From Blastocatellia bacterium (GTDB lineage: Bacteria; Acidobacteriota; Blastocatellia; HR10; J050): 64,000 bases of DNA. The notes beneath the pieces are model-generated. The model saw only the letters and a list, made by a program, of their open reading frames with translations. It was not told where the DNA came from and made no database searches. Positions 36,194-44,426 of this stretch are shown piece by piece. How positions within the stretch are numbered: the stretch's first letter is position 1; every line of letters begins with the position of its first letter. The stretch covers positions 1 through 64,000 of the forward strand of contig JANWZE010000127.1 of NCBI GenBank assembly GCA_025054955.1. Direction: 5' to 3'. A program made the position numbers and the translations under genes.

Positions 36194-36379
36194 AACTTTC
36201 AACCTCCTTCACCGTATGCTCCCCGGTGGTTGCTGAATGAGTCAACCGGAGACGCGGGCTCAATGATTACTCTACACTGAGAGTGTTAATCGAGCAACCA
36301 CAAGGTGAATAAACTTGGCCATGCAATCATCACGCGTCGTCGCGCATGTCGCGGATGGAAATTTGACATCAGCAAGACG

Positions 36380-36385
36380 TATAAT
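36380..36385 (+). promoter_or_regulatory. Candidate -10 box of the Ycf45-like gene
   Basis: A consensus TATAAT ends 8 bases before GTG 36394. A TTGACA lies only 11 bases upstream, too close to act as its -35. If this -10 is used, the transcript would begin at or near GTG 36394. Confidence 0.4.
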
Positions 36386-36393
36386 CCCCATCT

Positions 36394-37932
36394 GTGAGAG
36401 GACAACGAATTGAAGTGACAGACAATCTGGACCTGCTGCTCGAAGTCTTGCCGCCGCCGATTCGCGCCCGACTCGTTCAGCAAGGCAACGTCGAGAATCT
36501 GATGGAAATCGTGCTTGACTTGGGGCGTGAAGCCGAAGCGCGGTATATGGATCGGACGGTTTATTTGGATGGTTTTTGGGTCACGCGCGACGATATTCAT
36601 CATGTCGTCAGTCGCATTGGCAGTTTCACGGCTGACAATCGCGCGGGTATCGAACGCACGCTGCATCGGATTTCAGCGGTTCGCAATCGTCATGGCGAGA
36701 TCATCGGATTGACTTGCCGGGTTGGCCGGGCGGTGTTTGGAACGGTCGAGATCATTCGAGACGTCATTGAATCGGGTCAAAGTGTTTTGTTACTGGGGCC
36801 GCCGGGCGTGGGCAAGACAACGTTACTGCGCGAAGCCGCGCGCGTCTTGGCCGACGAATTTGATAAACGTGTCATTGTAGTGGATACATCCAATGAGATC
36901 GCCGGCGACGGCGATATTCCCCATCCGGGCATTGGCCGCGCGCGCCGTATGCAAGTGCCTTCGCCGGAGCGCCAGCATGCCGTGATGATCGAAGCGGTCG
37001 AGAACCACATGCCCGAAGTGATTGTGATTGACGAAATCGGCACCGAGGCCGAGGCGTTGGCTGCGCGCACCATTGCTGAGCGCGGCGTTCAACTGATTGC
37101 CACCGCGCACGGTCAGACGCTCGACAACCTTCTGCTGAATCCGACATTAACCGACCTGGTCGGCGGGATTCAGCCGGTGATCTTGAGTGACGAAGAAGCC
37201 CGGCGTCGTGGCACACAAAAAACCGTGCTGGAACGCAAAGCGCCTCCCACGTTTGAGGTGTTGATTGAGATTCAATCCAAGGATCGGCTGGCTATTCATC
37301 GTGACGTGGCCACCGTCGTGGATCGCTATCTGCGCGGCGCGCTGACCTCGCCCGAAATTCGCATCAGAAATGCCGATTACGAAATTGAAATTGTGCCGCC
37401 AGAAGAACCGGCGCAACAGGAACTGATGCACAGTGCGTGGATGGTCAGCCAGTCACAGGCGAGCGAGCCGCTGCGCATTTATCCATACGGCGTGACCCGA
37501 CAACGGCTGGAACGGGCAATTCGAGATGGCCGCGCGGCAGCAGTGGTGGTGGACCGGCTCGATCAAGCAGACGTGATCCTCACCCTTAAAGGTCATGCCA
37601 AAGGGTTGTTCAAACGATTGCGAGATGCTCAGCAGCAGCGGCTGCCGGTTTATGTCATCAAGAGCAACACCTACAAGCAAATGATGGAGTTCCTCCGCGA
37701 GCGGTTCAGCGGCGCTGCGCGCGCAGCAAATCGGCGAGCTGCTGCGTTGCAAGAGGTTGAGGCGGCGGTTGCTCGCGTCATCAGACACAAGCAGCCGGTT
37801 GAATTGTCGCCGACAACTGCCTATTGGCGCCGACAGCAACATGAGCTGGCCGAGCAACTGGGTTTCATCTCTGAGAGCATTGGTCAAGAACCCTACCGTC
37901 GCGTGGTCATCCACCCACGGTTTCCAGAGTGA
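36394..37932 (+). CDS. Ycf45/SpoIIIAA-like AAA ATPase
   Basis: A 512-residue cytoplasmic ATPase conserved in cyanobacteria, plastids (Ycf45) and other bacteria, related to SpoIIIAA. Features: an N-terminal helical domain (DNLDLLLEVLPPPIRARL), Walker A LLLGPPGVGKTTLLREAARV, SNEIAGDGDIPHPGIGRARR, Walker B EVIVIDEIGTEAEALAARTI, then a C-terminal region with RIYPYGVTRQRLERAI and an R3H-like nucleic-acid-binding candidate near the end. Role unknown. The start is uncertain: GTG 36394 lies next to a -10 box, while GTG 36415 has GAGAGGA upstream and gives MTDNLDLLLEVL. Confidence 0.85.
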   Translation: MRGQRIEVTDNLDLLLEVLPPPIRARLVQQGNVENLMEIVLDLGREAEARYMDRTVYLDGFWVTRDDIHHVVSRIGSFTADNRAGIERTLHRISAVRNRHGEIIGLTCRVGRAVFGTVEIIRDVIESGQSVLLLGPPGVGKTTLLREAARVLADEFDKRVIVVDTSNEIAGDGDIPHPGIGRARRMQVPSPERQHAVMIEAVENHMPEVIVIDEIGTEAEALAARTIAERGVQLIATAHGQTLDNLLLNPTLTDLVGGIQPVILSDEEARRRGTQKTVLERKAPPTFEVLIEIQSKDRLAIHRDVATVVDRYLRGALTSPEIRIRNADYEIEIVPPEEPAQQELMHSAWMVSQSQASEPLRIYPYGVTRQRLERAIRDGRAAAVVVDRLDQADVILTLKGHAKGLFKRLRDAQQQRLPVYVIKSNTYKQMMEFLRERFSGAARAANRRAAALQEVEAAVARVIRHKQPVELSPTTAYWRRQQHELAEQLGFISESIGQEPYRRVVIHPRFPE

Positions 37933-38046
37933 ACAGCGCAGGATTTTCGGATTCGTCGCTGATCTGCTTTGAATGGGCTCCGTCAGTGTGATATTGTTAG
38001 AGCCGTCAGGCAGTACGTTTATTACATGAAGGAGGAAGGTACAACA

Positions 38047-38976
38047 ATGCCCAAGCATATTCGTGTAGCGTTTTATCTGATGAGTCTGGTCAGCCTGTTT
38101 TTGCTTGTATGCCCGAATGGAGTTCAGGTGAACGATTCAGTCAGTGCTGCTCAACGTCCCCCGTTGGTCATCAATGAGCTGTTGGCGCGCGTTCCTGCTG
38201 ATGATCCGGCGACACCGGATGTGATTGAAGGCGACGCCAATGGTGATGGCGTCCGAGATGCCAATCTGGATGAGTTTGTTGAGCTGGTCAACACGGGCAT
38301 GGAGCCATTTGACATCAGTGGGTATGAGGTTGATGATAGCAATAGTCCGGGCAGTTTGCGTTTTCCTAACGGCACGATCCTTCCTGCGGGTGAAGCGGTC
38401 GTCATTTTTGGCGGCGGTGATCTGGTGATGTCCAGGTTGGAGTTTGGCAATGCGCGGGCGCTTGGACTGCTGTTCAGCGTGGGGGGCGCCAACGGCTTTG
38501 GCTTTGGGAACGCCGGTGACGCGGTCATTGTCAGGAATCCGCAGGGGCAGGAGGTCGCGCGGCTGGATTATGACAACATGAATCCTGTTCCACAGCCGGT
38601 CTTTCAATCGTTGAATCGCAATCCTGAGCTTACCGGCCCGTTTATCAACCATCGTGATGTGGCCGGAGCCGGGCAACGCGCGTTTTCGCCGGGCACGCGG
38701 GTGGACGGTCGCGCCTTCCGCCGTGTGTTGACCGGGGCTTCGCCTCAAGTCGGGCCGTTGAGTGGTGGCACCCAAGTGACGCTCACCGGCGCCGGATTTG
38801 GCAGTCCGATTGAGTCTGTCTGGTTTGGTTCCCGGGCGGCAACGGATGTGATGAGAATCAACTCGCTCCAGGTGGTGGTGCGCGCCCCAGCCAGCACGAC
38901 TGCCGGGCCTGTTGACGTCAAGGTGATTGATCGGTTTGGCGAAATTGTGGCGCAAGGCCTCTACACCTACCAGTAG
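38047..38976 (+). CDS. Secreted lamin-tail-domain and IPT/TIG protein
   Basis: A 309-residue exported protein. After the signal peptide (VAFYLMSLVSLFLLVCPNG) comes a lamin-tail domain (~residues 40-205: PPLVINELLARV, LDEFVELVNTG, FDISGYEVDD, AGEAVVIFGGG), with a calcium-loop-like DANGDGVRDANLDE insertion. A single IPT/TIG immunoglobulin-like domain at the C terminus follows (SPQVGPLSGGTQVTLTGAGF). LTD domains on bacterial secreted proteins accompany nucleases and surface proteins; no catalytic domain is present here. GGAGG is upstream of ATG 38047. Confidence 0.83.
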   Translation: MPKHIRVAFYLMSLVSLFLLVCPNGVQVNDSVSAAQRPPLVINELLARVPADDPATPDVIEGDANGDGVRDANLDEFVELVNTGMEPFDISGYEVDDSNSPGSLRFPNGTILPAGEAVVIFGGGDLVMSRLEFGNARALGLLFSVGGANGFGFGNAGDAVIVRNPQGQEVARLDYDNMNPVPQPVFQSLNRNPELTGPFINHRDVAGAGQRAFSPGTRVDGRAFRRVLTGASPQVGPLSGGTQVTLTGAGFGSPIESVWFGSRAATDVMRINSLQVVVRAPASTTAGPVDVKVIDRFGEIVAQGLYTYQ

Positions 38977-38996
38977 GCGCGCGCCGAGTGTCGGTT

Positions 38997-40559
38997 ATGA
39001 ATAAGCTGGTTGAATGCGTGCCGAACTTCAGTGAAGGTCGCCGCGCGGACGTGGTTGCTCAAATCGTCGCGGCCATCGAATCGGTCAAAGGGGTTGCCGT
39101 CATTGATCAGGAGCGAGACCCGGATCATAACCGCTGTGTGATTACGTTTGTGGCTGAACCTGACGCTGCCGTTGAGGCCGTTGTGCGAGGCGCGGCGAAA
39201 GCCTGTGAGTTGATTGATCTGAATCAGCATCAGGGCGAGCATCCACGTCTTGGCGCCACCGATGTCGTGCCGTTTGTCCCGATTCGCAATGTGACCATGG
39301 AAGAGTGCGTGGCGTTGGCCCGACGGGCTGGTCAACGAATCGCCGAAGAATTGCACATCCCTGTCTACCTCTACGAGTACGCGGCGACACGGCCTGATCG
39401 GCAGGATTTAGCCAACATTCGCAAAGGAGAATTTGAAGGGCTTCGGCAAACGATCGGCACTGATCCCAATCGCAAGCCCGATTTTGGCGAACCTAGAATC
39501 CATCCGACGGCCGGTGCCACAGTGGTCGGCGCGCGCGCGCCGTTGATCGCCTACAACGTCAATCTCAATACCAACAACCTCGATATTGCCAAGAAAATTG
39601 CCAAGGCAATTCGTGGACGAGATGGCGGATTGAGTTACGTCAAAGCGCTTGGCTTTGAGCTAAAAGATCGAGGCATCGTGCAGGTCTCGATGAATCTGGT
39701 CAATTACGAGAAGACGCCGATTTTTCGCGCGTTTGAGTTCGTCAAACAGGAAGCTGAGTACTATGGCGTCGCTGTGTTGGAAAGCGAGATTGTTGGCCTC
39801 GTGCCGCAACGTGCCCTGGATGCTTGCGCTGAGCGAGCTTTGCATTTGACGGGGTTCAGTCCTGATCAAGTGCTTGAAAATCGCCTTCAAGCGGTGCTCG
39901 GTCAATCGGCAGCGCCCAGCGGTGACTTGTCCAGCTCAATCGGCCACTTTGCCGACCTGGTTTCAGCGGGAACACCCACGCCCGGCGGCGGGAGCGTGGC
40001 AGCTTATGCCGGCGTGCTGGCGGCTGCGTTGGGTCAGATGATGTGTCACATGACCATCGGCAAAAAAAAGTTCGCCGATGTCGAAGCCGATGTGCGGGAC
40101 ATTCTGGCTCAACTGGGAGAGCTGCGACATAGCCTGACGCAAGCTATTGCCGCCGATGCCGAAAGTTTTGATCAAGTCATGGCAGCCTATCAATTGCCCC
40201 AGCAGACCGACGAGCAACGTCAAGCCCGGCAGCAAGCCATCCAGGCGGCTAGCAGACGAGCGACGGAAGTCCCACTGACCACTGCGCAGCGCGTGCTTCG
40301 TGTTTTGACATTGCTGGCCTCGTTGGCCAAGCTGGGCAATCCAAATTTATTGACCGATGTGGCGACTGGGGCGCAACTAGCCGTGGCCGCCATCACCGGC
40401 GCTTATTACAATGTGATTGTCAACCTAAGCTCCATTGACGATCAGCACTACGTCGCTGCCTGTCGCCAGCAAATTGGGGAGATCGTCGAGCAAGGGTGCG
40501 TGTTGGCGGCCGAAGTCGAACATATCACGTTGAGCAAGATATCGTCGTCAGCAACTTGA
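38997..40559 (+). CDS. ftcD: Bifunctional glutamate formimidoyltransferase / formimidoyl-THF cyclodeaminase
   Basis: Histidine-catabolism and folate enzyme, 520 residues. Residues ~1-300 form the formimidoyltransferase: it opens NKLVECVPNFSEGRR and has catalytic His82 in EHPRLGATDVVPF, then RKPDFGEPRIHPTAGATVVG. Residues ~310-520 form the cyclodeaminase (GHFADLVSAGTPTPGGGSVA; NPNLLTDVATGAQLAVAAI). It moves the formimino group of formiminoglutamate to tetrahydrofolate and then releases ammonia. The fused form is the one known in animals and some bacteria. No other hut genes are present. Tandem 30-bp repeats begin inside its stop region. Confidence 0.95.
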   Translation: MNKLVECVPNFSEGRRADVVAQIVAAIESVKGVAVIDQERDPDHNRCVITFVAEPDAAVEAVVRGAAKACELIDLNQHQGEHPRLGATDVVPFVPIRNVTMEECVALARRAGQRIAEELHIPVYLYEYAATRPDRQDLANIRKGEFEGLRQTIGTDPNRKPDFGEPRIHPTAGATVVGARAPLIAYNVNLNTNNLDIAKKIAKAIRGRDGGLSYVKALGFELKDRGIVQVSMNLVNYEKTPIFRAFEFVKQEAEYYGVAVLESEIVGLVPQRALDACAERALHLTGFSPDQVLENRLQAVLGQSAAPSGDLSSSIGHFADLVSAGTPTPGGGSVAAYAGVLAAALGQMMCHMTIGKKKFADVEADVRDILAQLGELRHSLTQAIAADAESFDQVMAAYQLPQQTDEQRQARQQAIQAASRRATEVPLTTAQRVLRVLTLLASLAKLGNPNLLTDVATGAQLAVAAITGAYYNVIVNLSSIDDQHYVAACRQQIGEIVEQGCVLAAEVEHITLSKISSSAT

Positions 40560-40629
40560 CGGAGCCCATCATGCTGATGCAGCAACCTGACGGAGTCGCC
40601 ACGCTGGTGCAGCAACCCGCTTGAGGCGG
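40549..40629. repeat. ~30-bp tandem repeat across the ftcD stop codon
   Basis: Units begin CAGCAACTTGACGGAG (40549), CAGCAACCTGACGGAG (40580) and CAGCAACCCGCTTGAG (40610). A more diverged relative (CAGCAGCTTGATGAAG) appears near 40653. The first unit includes the last codons and TGA of ftcD. Confidence 0.75.
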
Positions 40630-40838
40630 AACGTGTGTAAAACGGCTTCGTCAGCAGCTTGATGAAGCCGTGCCTACAACTGATGCGGTTGACCTGCGAC
40701 GACCGCGTGATAGATCGTGTGCGTTCATTTGCCATCACGCGATATGAAGAGGCCGCTGACACGGTTTGCCGGCGCGTGGTGGTTTGGCTCATGAGCCGGC
40801 GGTTCCTTAACAACCAGTTGTTTTTGTGGATCACCGGG

Positions 40839-41909
40839 TCATCTTGCCCGCTTGGACTCGGTCAATGGATTCGCATAATAACCCGACCGTGTGCGAACTG
40901 ATGCTTTGTGGGTCTTCTCTGATGGTTTGAGTTCAACTCGAACAGTGCGCCACTTGCCGTCTCGTTCGGCGTTGGTGGGGTAATAGCCGATAACATACTG
41001 CGCGCGTAGCTCTCGAGCGATGCTCTGAGCAATTCCGTCCAGCTCACTCAATGACTCAGGGTAGAAGACGCGCCCGCCAGTGGCCTGGGCGATGTGTTCC
41101 AAGTAGCGCCGTGCGCGTTTTTCCTGTCGGCTGATCTTTCGTTTTCCGGTGCCCTTGAAAATGTTGTATTGGTCAGCGCCAATGCCGGCGGTGAACCCGA
41201 TGACGTAGACTTGCACGTCAGAGGCGCGAAGCGCTTCCAGCACCTGTGATTCCGTGTAGTAGCTATCGCGTTCCTCCCCGTCGCTAATGAGGACAATCGC
41301 TTTTCGCCGATGCTTGGCCTGCTTTTGTGCATGTTGAACAGACAGGTAGATGGCATCGAGCAGCGCCGTTTGACCGTGCGCCACCAGATCACCGAGGGCT
41401 TCTTCAATGTCTTCTATCTTCTTGGTGAAATCTTGCACCAACTCGGCTTGGGCTTTGAATTCAACCAAGAAAAATTCGTCTTCGGGATGACTTTCCCGAA
41501 TCAGGCGCAGCGCCGCAGCGATCACATTGTTCAGCTTCGGGGCCATGCTCCGACTGGTATCCACCACCAGACCGATACTGGTGGGCACTTCCTCCTGACT
41601 AAAGAAGGCCACCTGTTGTTTGACATTATCTTCAAAGAGGATAAAGTCGGTTTGCGTCAAACCGGTGACGAAGCGATTCTGTGAATCCAGAACGGACACA
41701 TCCAATGTGACAAGCTCCGACAGCAGCTTGATCGTGTCAGTCGGCTCTTGTTGCGGCGAAGTAGCAGGTTTTGGGTTTTGTTGTGGCTGAGCGTTAGCCC
41801 ATCCAATTTGATGCGTGCCTGTCAGGGATACACACAAGCCAATGGCGATGATGAAGTCGAGGAGGGAAGAGAGAGCTTGGCGGCGTGCATTACGGTTTTC
41901 GTGGCGCAT
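40839..41909 (-). CDS. VWFA-related acidobacterial-type protein (1)
   Basis: A 356-residue exported protein with a signal segment (LLDFIIAIGLCVSLTG) and then an N-terminal strand region (VTLDVSVLDSQNRFVTGLTQ, with TDFILFEDNVKQQVAFF) and a von Willebrand factor A domain. The MIDAS metal motif is DTSRS (in IGLVVDTSRSMAP) and a later LISDGEERD. The C-terminal end YVIGYYPTNAERDGKWRTVR is the other hallmark of the acidobacterial VWFA-related family. Likely binds a protein ligand through a divalent cation; partner unknown. It is preceded by GAGAGGG and overlaps the next VWA gene by 20 bases. Confidence 0.9.
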   Translation of the reverse strand: MRHENRNARRQALSSLLDFIIAIGLCVSLTGTHQIGWANAQPQQNPKPATSPQQEPTDTIKLLSELVTLDVSVLDSQNRFVTGLTQTDFILFEDNVKQQVAFFSQEEVPTSIGLVVDTSRSMAPKLNNVIAAALRLIRESHPEDEFFLVEFKAQAELVQDFTKKIEDIEEALGDLVAHGQTALLDAIYLSVQHAQKQAKHRRKAIVLISDGEERDSYYTESQVLEALRASDVQVYVIGFTAGIGADQYNIFKGTGKRKISRQEKRARRYLEHIAQATGGRVFYPESLSELDGIAQSIARELRAQYVIGYYPTNAERDGKWRTVRVELKPSEKTHKASVRTRSGYYANPLTESKRAR

Positions 41910-42870
41910 AATAGCCCTCTCGACCGCGAACCCGCAGGCGCGGCAAGCCCCGTTGAGGAGTCACTTTGACGCGCAGCTTTCGCCACTCTCCATTGGCGGC
42001 TACATTGGTCGGGTAAAAGCCGAGGCTGTATTGATGCCGCAGCTCCAGCGCGATGCGTGTGATTACGTCATCCAGTTCAGGCACCGTGTTGGGGAAGAAT
42101 GCCCGTCCGCCTGTGAGCGAGGTGATCTCCTCAAGGATCGCTCGGCCCATCGGCTCCTCCTGTGAGTAGCCGCCAAAGGTGCTAAAGACGCCGATGGCGT
42201 ATATCTGCACGCCGGTTTCTTTGATCTGTTCGCGCAGTTGCCGGTAGGTGTAACGTGATGAATTGTCCATGCCGTCGCTAATAATGAGGATTGCGCGACG
42301 TCGTTGCTGACCCTGCGCCACCTTCTCGATCGCCAGATAAGCGGCATCATACAGCGCCGTCCGTCCTGATGGTTCGCGTAGCATGAGCCGTGATGTCAGT
42401 TGTTGTCCGCTCGTGGTGAAATCTTGTAGCAATTCCGGTCGTTCATTAAAGCCGATGAGGAAAAACTCGTCATCAGGATGGGAAGCGTCAATGAACCGGC
42501 TCAAAGCTAATCTGGCTCGTTGAATCTTTTCCTTCATGCTGCCAGAGAGATCGAAGACAATTCCAATGGTGATCGGAGCGTCTTCTTCAGCAAAGAAGAC
42601 GACCTCTTGCTTGATCTTCTCATCGTAGATTTCAAAGTGTTCCTTGCGCAGGCCGGTCACAAAGCGATCGTATGGGTCCAAGACCGTGACCGGCACGGTG
42701 ACTAAGTCAACGTCCAAACGTACTGTGGCCGCTGTCTCCGGTTGTGTCGGCGAAGGCGTTCGCTGTTGAGCGCGAAGGTTGAGCACGGCGATGAGGGCTA
42801 CGACAACAACCGCCAATGGAGCGGCCCTCTTGATGATTCTTTTGACTGACTGGCTCGTCGAATTCATCAT
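41890..42870 (-). CDS. VWFA-related acidobacterial-type protein (2)
   Basis: A 326-residue paralogue of the downstream gene, sharing its order: membrane/signal helix (APLAVVVVALIAVLNLRA), VTVPVTVLDPYDRFVTGLRK, HFEIYDEKIKQEVVFF, VWA domain with MIDAS DLSGS, IISDGMDNS, GGRAFFPNTVPELDDVI and the closing QYSLGFYPTNVAANGEWRKL. ATG 42870 has AAGGAG eight bases upstream (a GTG at 42879 is also in frame). The two genes clearly arose by tandem duplication and should be exported together. Confidence 0.9.
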   Translation of the reverse strand: MMNSTSQSVKRIIKRAAPLAVVVVALIAVLNLRAQQRTPSPTQPETAATVRLDVDLVTVPVTVLDPYDRFVTGLRKEHFEIYDEKIKQEVVFFAEEDAPITIGIVFDLSGSMKEKIQRARLALSRFIDASHPDDEFFLIGFNERPELLQDFTTSGQQLTSRLMLREPSGRTALYDAAYLAIEKVAQGQQRRRAILIISDGMDNSSRYTYRQLREQIKETGVQIYAIGVFSTFGGYSQEEPMGRAILEEITSLTGGRAFFPNTVPELDDVITRIALELRHQYSLGFYPTNVAANGEWRKLRVKVTPQRGLPRLRVRGREGYYAPRKP

Positions 42871-42901
42871 GGCCGTCACTCCTTGTGTAGTCTCACAGGG
42901 G

Positions 42902-42930
42902 ATTATCCATATCCTGTGATCGGCTGTAAA
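42902..42930 (-). promoter_or_regulatory. Candidate sigma-70 promoter of the VWA pair
   Basis: Minus strand TTTACA (42930-42925), 17-base spacer, GATAAT (42907-42902), 31 bases before ATG 42870. Unlike many promoters here it leaves room for a normal leader with a Shine-Dalgarno site. Confidence 0.5.
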
Positions 42931-42985
42931 GACCGTTCATGATGAATTGAGAAATGGCGTCGGCTCGCCGTTTCATGAGCATTCC

Positions 42986-43933
42986 TCAGGGTCTCTTGAC
43001 AAATTTGGGGAATGTTTGACGAGTGATGATCACCGGTTGATCGGGGGTGATCGTAGGCGGCAATTGAATTTCGCGCCCATTGATTGTGACCAGCAGTTGA
43101 GAGGCATCGCCATTGTAGATAACGATACGGTTCGTGGCCTGGAAGACGCGCCGGTCGCCTGCTTGAAGCGTTTCGCCACGCGCCATGTCAGTGTCAGCTT
43201 GGACCACCACATAGCTGGAGCCAACCGCTCGGATGCTGAGGTCAAGGCGAGTTGGAATCGGAATATCTGCAAGGGGCGGCGGCGAGGTGGATGGTTCTGG
43301 CTCGGGCTGTGTCTCAGCCGATGTGTCCAGTGGTTCTGTCTCAGCGGCGGCGCGGGGTTGTTGGGCTGGAGGCTGCTCCGTGGCCGGCGCTGTGACAACT
43401 GCTGGCGGCTCCTGCAGTTGTTCTGCTGGCGGAGTCGGTAAGGAGGGCGCCGGTGGTGTTGGTGTTGGCATCGCCAGCGTGGGCACGTCGGTCGAAACAG
43501 GCGTGGTTGCGTACGTTCGCTTCCAATAATGCCAACCGGCCAGCCCACCCAGGGCTAGGACAACGAGGATCGCGCAGGTGATGACCACATTCGCCCACCG
43601 TGGCGACCCCGACTTGCTTGCCAGCGCGCTCGGCGCCAAGTGAGGCGGGGTCGGTTCCGGCTCTCCAGACTGTTGATAGTACAGTTTCAGCGCATGAGTT
43701 TCATCCATGCCGACAGCGCGAGCAAATGAGCGAATGAAGGAGCGGGTGAACAAGCCGCCCGGCAGCGCGCTGAAGTCGTTCTCTTCAATGGCGCGAAGGA
43801 ATCGCACGCTGATGCAGGTGGATTGCGCAATATCGTTCAGGCTTATTCCCAGCCGCTCGCGCCGTCTTCTTAGCTCCTCGCCGAGAGTGGCAGCTTGCGC
43901 CTCTACCACAACTGACTCTACCTGCGTCTCCAT
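42986..43933 (-). CDS. rodZ: RodZ-like helix-turn-helix membrane protein
   Basis: A 315-residue bitopic protein. The cytoplasmic HTH_25 domain (~15-85: LGEELRRRRERLGISLNDIA, FLRAIEENDFSALPGGLFTR) is of the type that binds MreB. One membrane helix follows (~115-137), then a Pro/Thr/Glu-rich periplasmic linker (~140-225) and a DUF4115 domain at the C terminus (RAVGSSYVVVQADTDMARGE; NRIVIYNGDASQLLVTING). This architecture is that of RodZ, which links the MreB skeleton to the cell-wall elongation machinery. No mre genes are near. Confidence 0.85.
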   Translation of the reverse strand: METQVESVVVEAQAATLGEELRRRRERLGISLNDIAQSTCISVRFLRAIEENDFSALPGGLFTRSFIRSFARAVGMDETHALKLYYQQSGEPEPTPPHLAPSALASKSGSPRWANVVITCAILVVLALGGLAGWHYWKRTYATTPVSTDVPTLAMPTPTPPAPSLPTPPAEQLQEPPAVVTAPATEQPPAQQPRAAAETEPLDTSAETQPEPEPSTSPPPLADIPIPTRLDLSIRAVGSSYVVVQADTDMARGETLQAGDRRVFQATNRIVIYNGDASQLLVTINGREIQLPPTITPDQPVIITRQTFPKFVKRP

Positions 43934-43949
43934 ACATCACCAGTAGGTC

Positions 43950-43980
43950 ATAATATGGTTACAACCAACAGTACTGTCAA
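43950..43980 (-). promoter_or_regulatory. Candidate promoter and palindrome upstream of rodZ
   Basis: Minus strand TTGACA (43980-43975) and TATTAT (43955-43950) are 19 bases apart, 16 bases before ATG 43933. A perfect 10-bp palindrome ACAGTACTGT (43968-43977) overlaps the -35 box and the ybgC stop codon and could be an operator half-turn. Confidence 0.45.
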
Positions 43981-44387
43981 GCCTGCATTTGGGCGATCAA
44001 TTCTGGCGGCATCGCGGTGGGACGCCGCTGCCGATTGAGAAAAATATGCACCGTCTCTCCTTCCGCTAACAGCGTTCCATCGGTTGCGCGAATCGCTTTA
44101 TATGCAAACGTCAGCGAGCGGCTCCGCAATCGTGTCAGTTGCGTCGAGATTATGATCTGGTCGTCATAATACGCCGGATGGCGATACCGACACCGAGCCT
44201 CAGCAACGGCCATGAATAACCCGTGTTGTTGTTCCAGGTCACGATAGTTGATGCCGCGTTGGCGACACCATTCAACGCGGGCGACTTCAAACCAGATCAG
44301 GTAATTGGCATGGTAGACAACGCCCATTTGATCCGTTTCGGCATATCGAACGCGCAGGTGTGTGATCGTTGTTTTGGATGCGTTCAT
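43977..44387 (-). CDS. ybgC: YbgC/4-hydroxybenzoyl-CoA-thioesterase-family acyl-CoA thioesterase
   Basis: A 136-residue hot-dog-fold thioesterase. The active-site aspartate is Asp19 in RYAETDQMGVVYHANYL, the signature of the YbgC/4HBT group, followed by WFEVARVEWCRQRG. It hydrolyses acyl-CoA thioesters; YbgC of E. coli is tied to the Tol-Pal region, but no tol genes are seen here. The C-terminal segment FLNRQRRPTAMP is normal for the family. Confidence 0.92.
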   Translation of the reverse strand: MNASKTTITHLRVRYAETDQMGVVYHANYLIWFEVARVEWCRQRGINYRDLEQQHGLFMAVAEARCRYRHPAYYDDQIIISTQLTRLRSRSLTFAYKAIRATDGTLLAEGETVHIFLNRQRRPTAMPPELIAQMQA

Positions 44388-44426
44388 GAAGTTGATCAGC
44401 CGCTCTGTCGTTTGTCAGCAGGTTTG

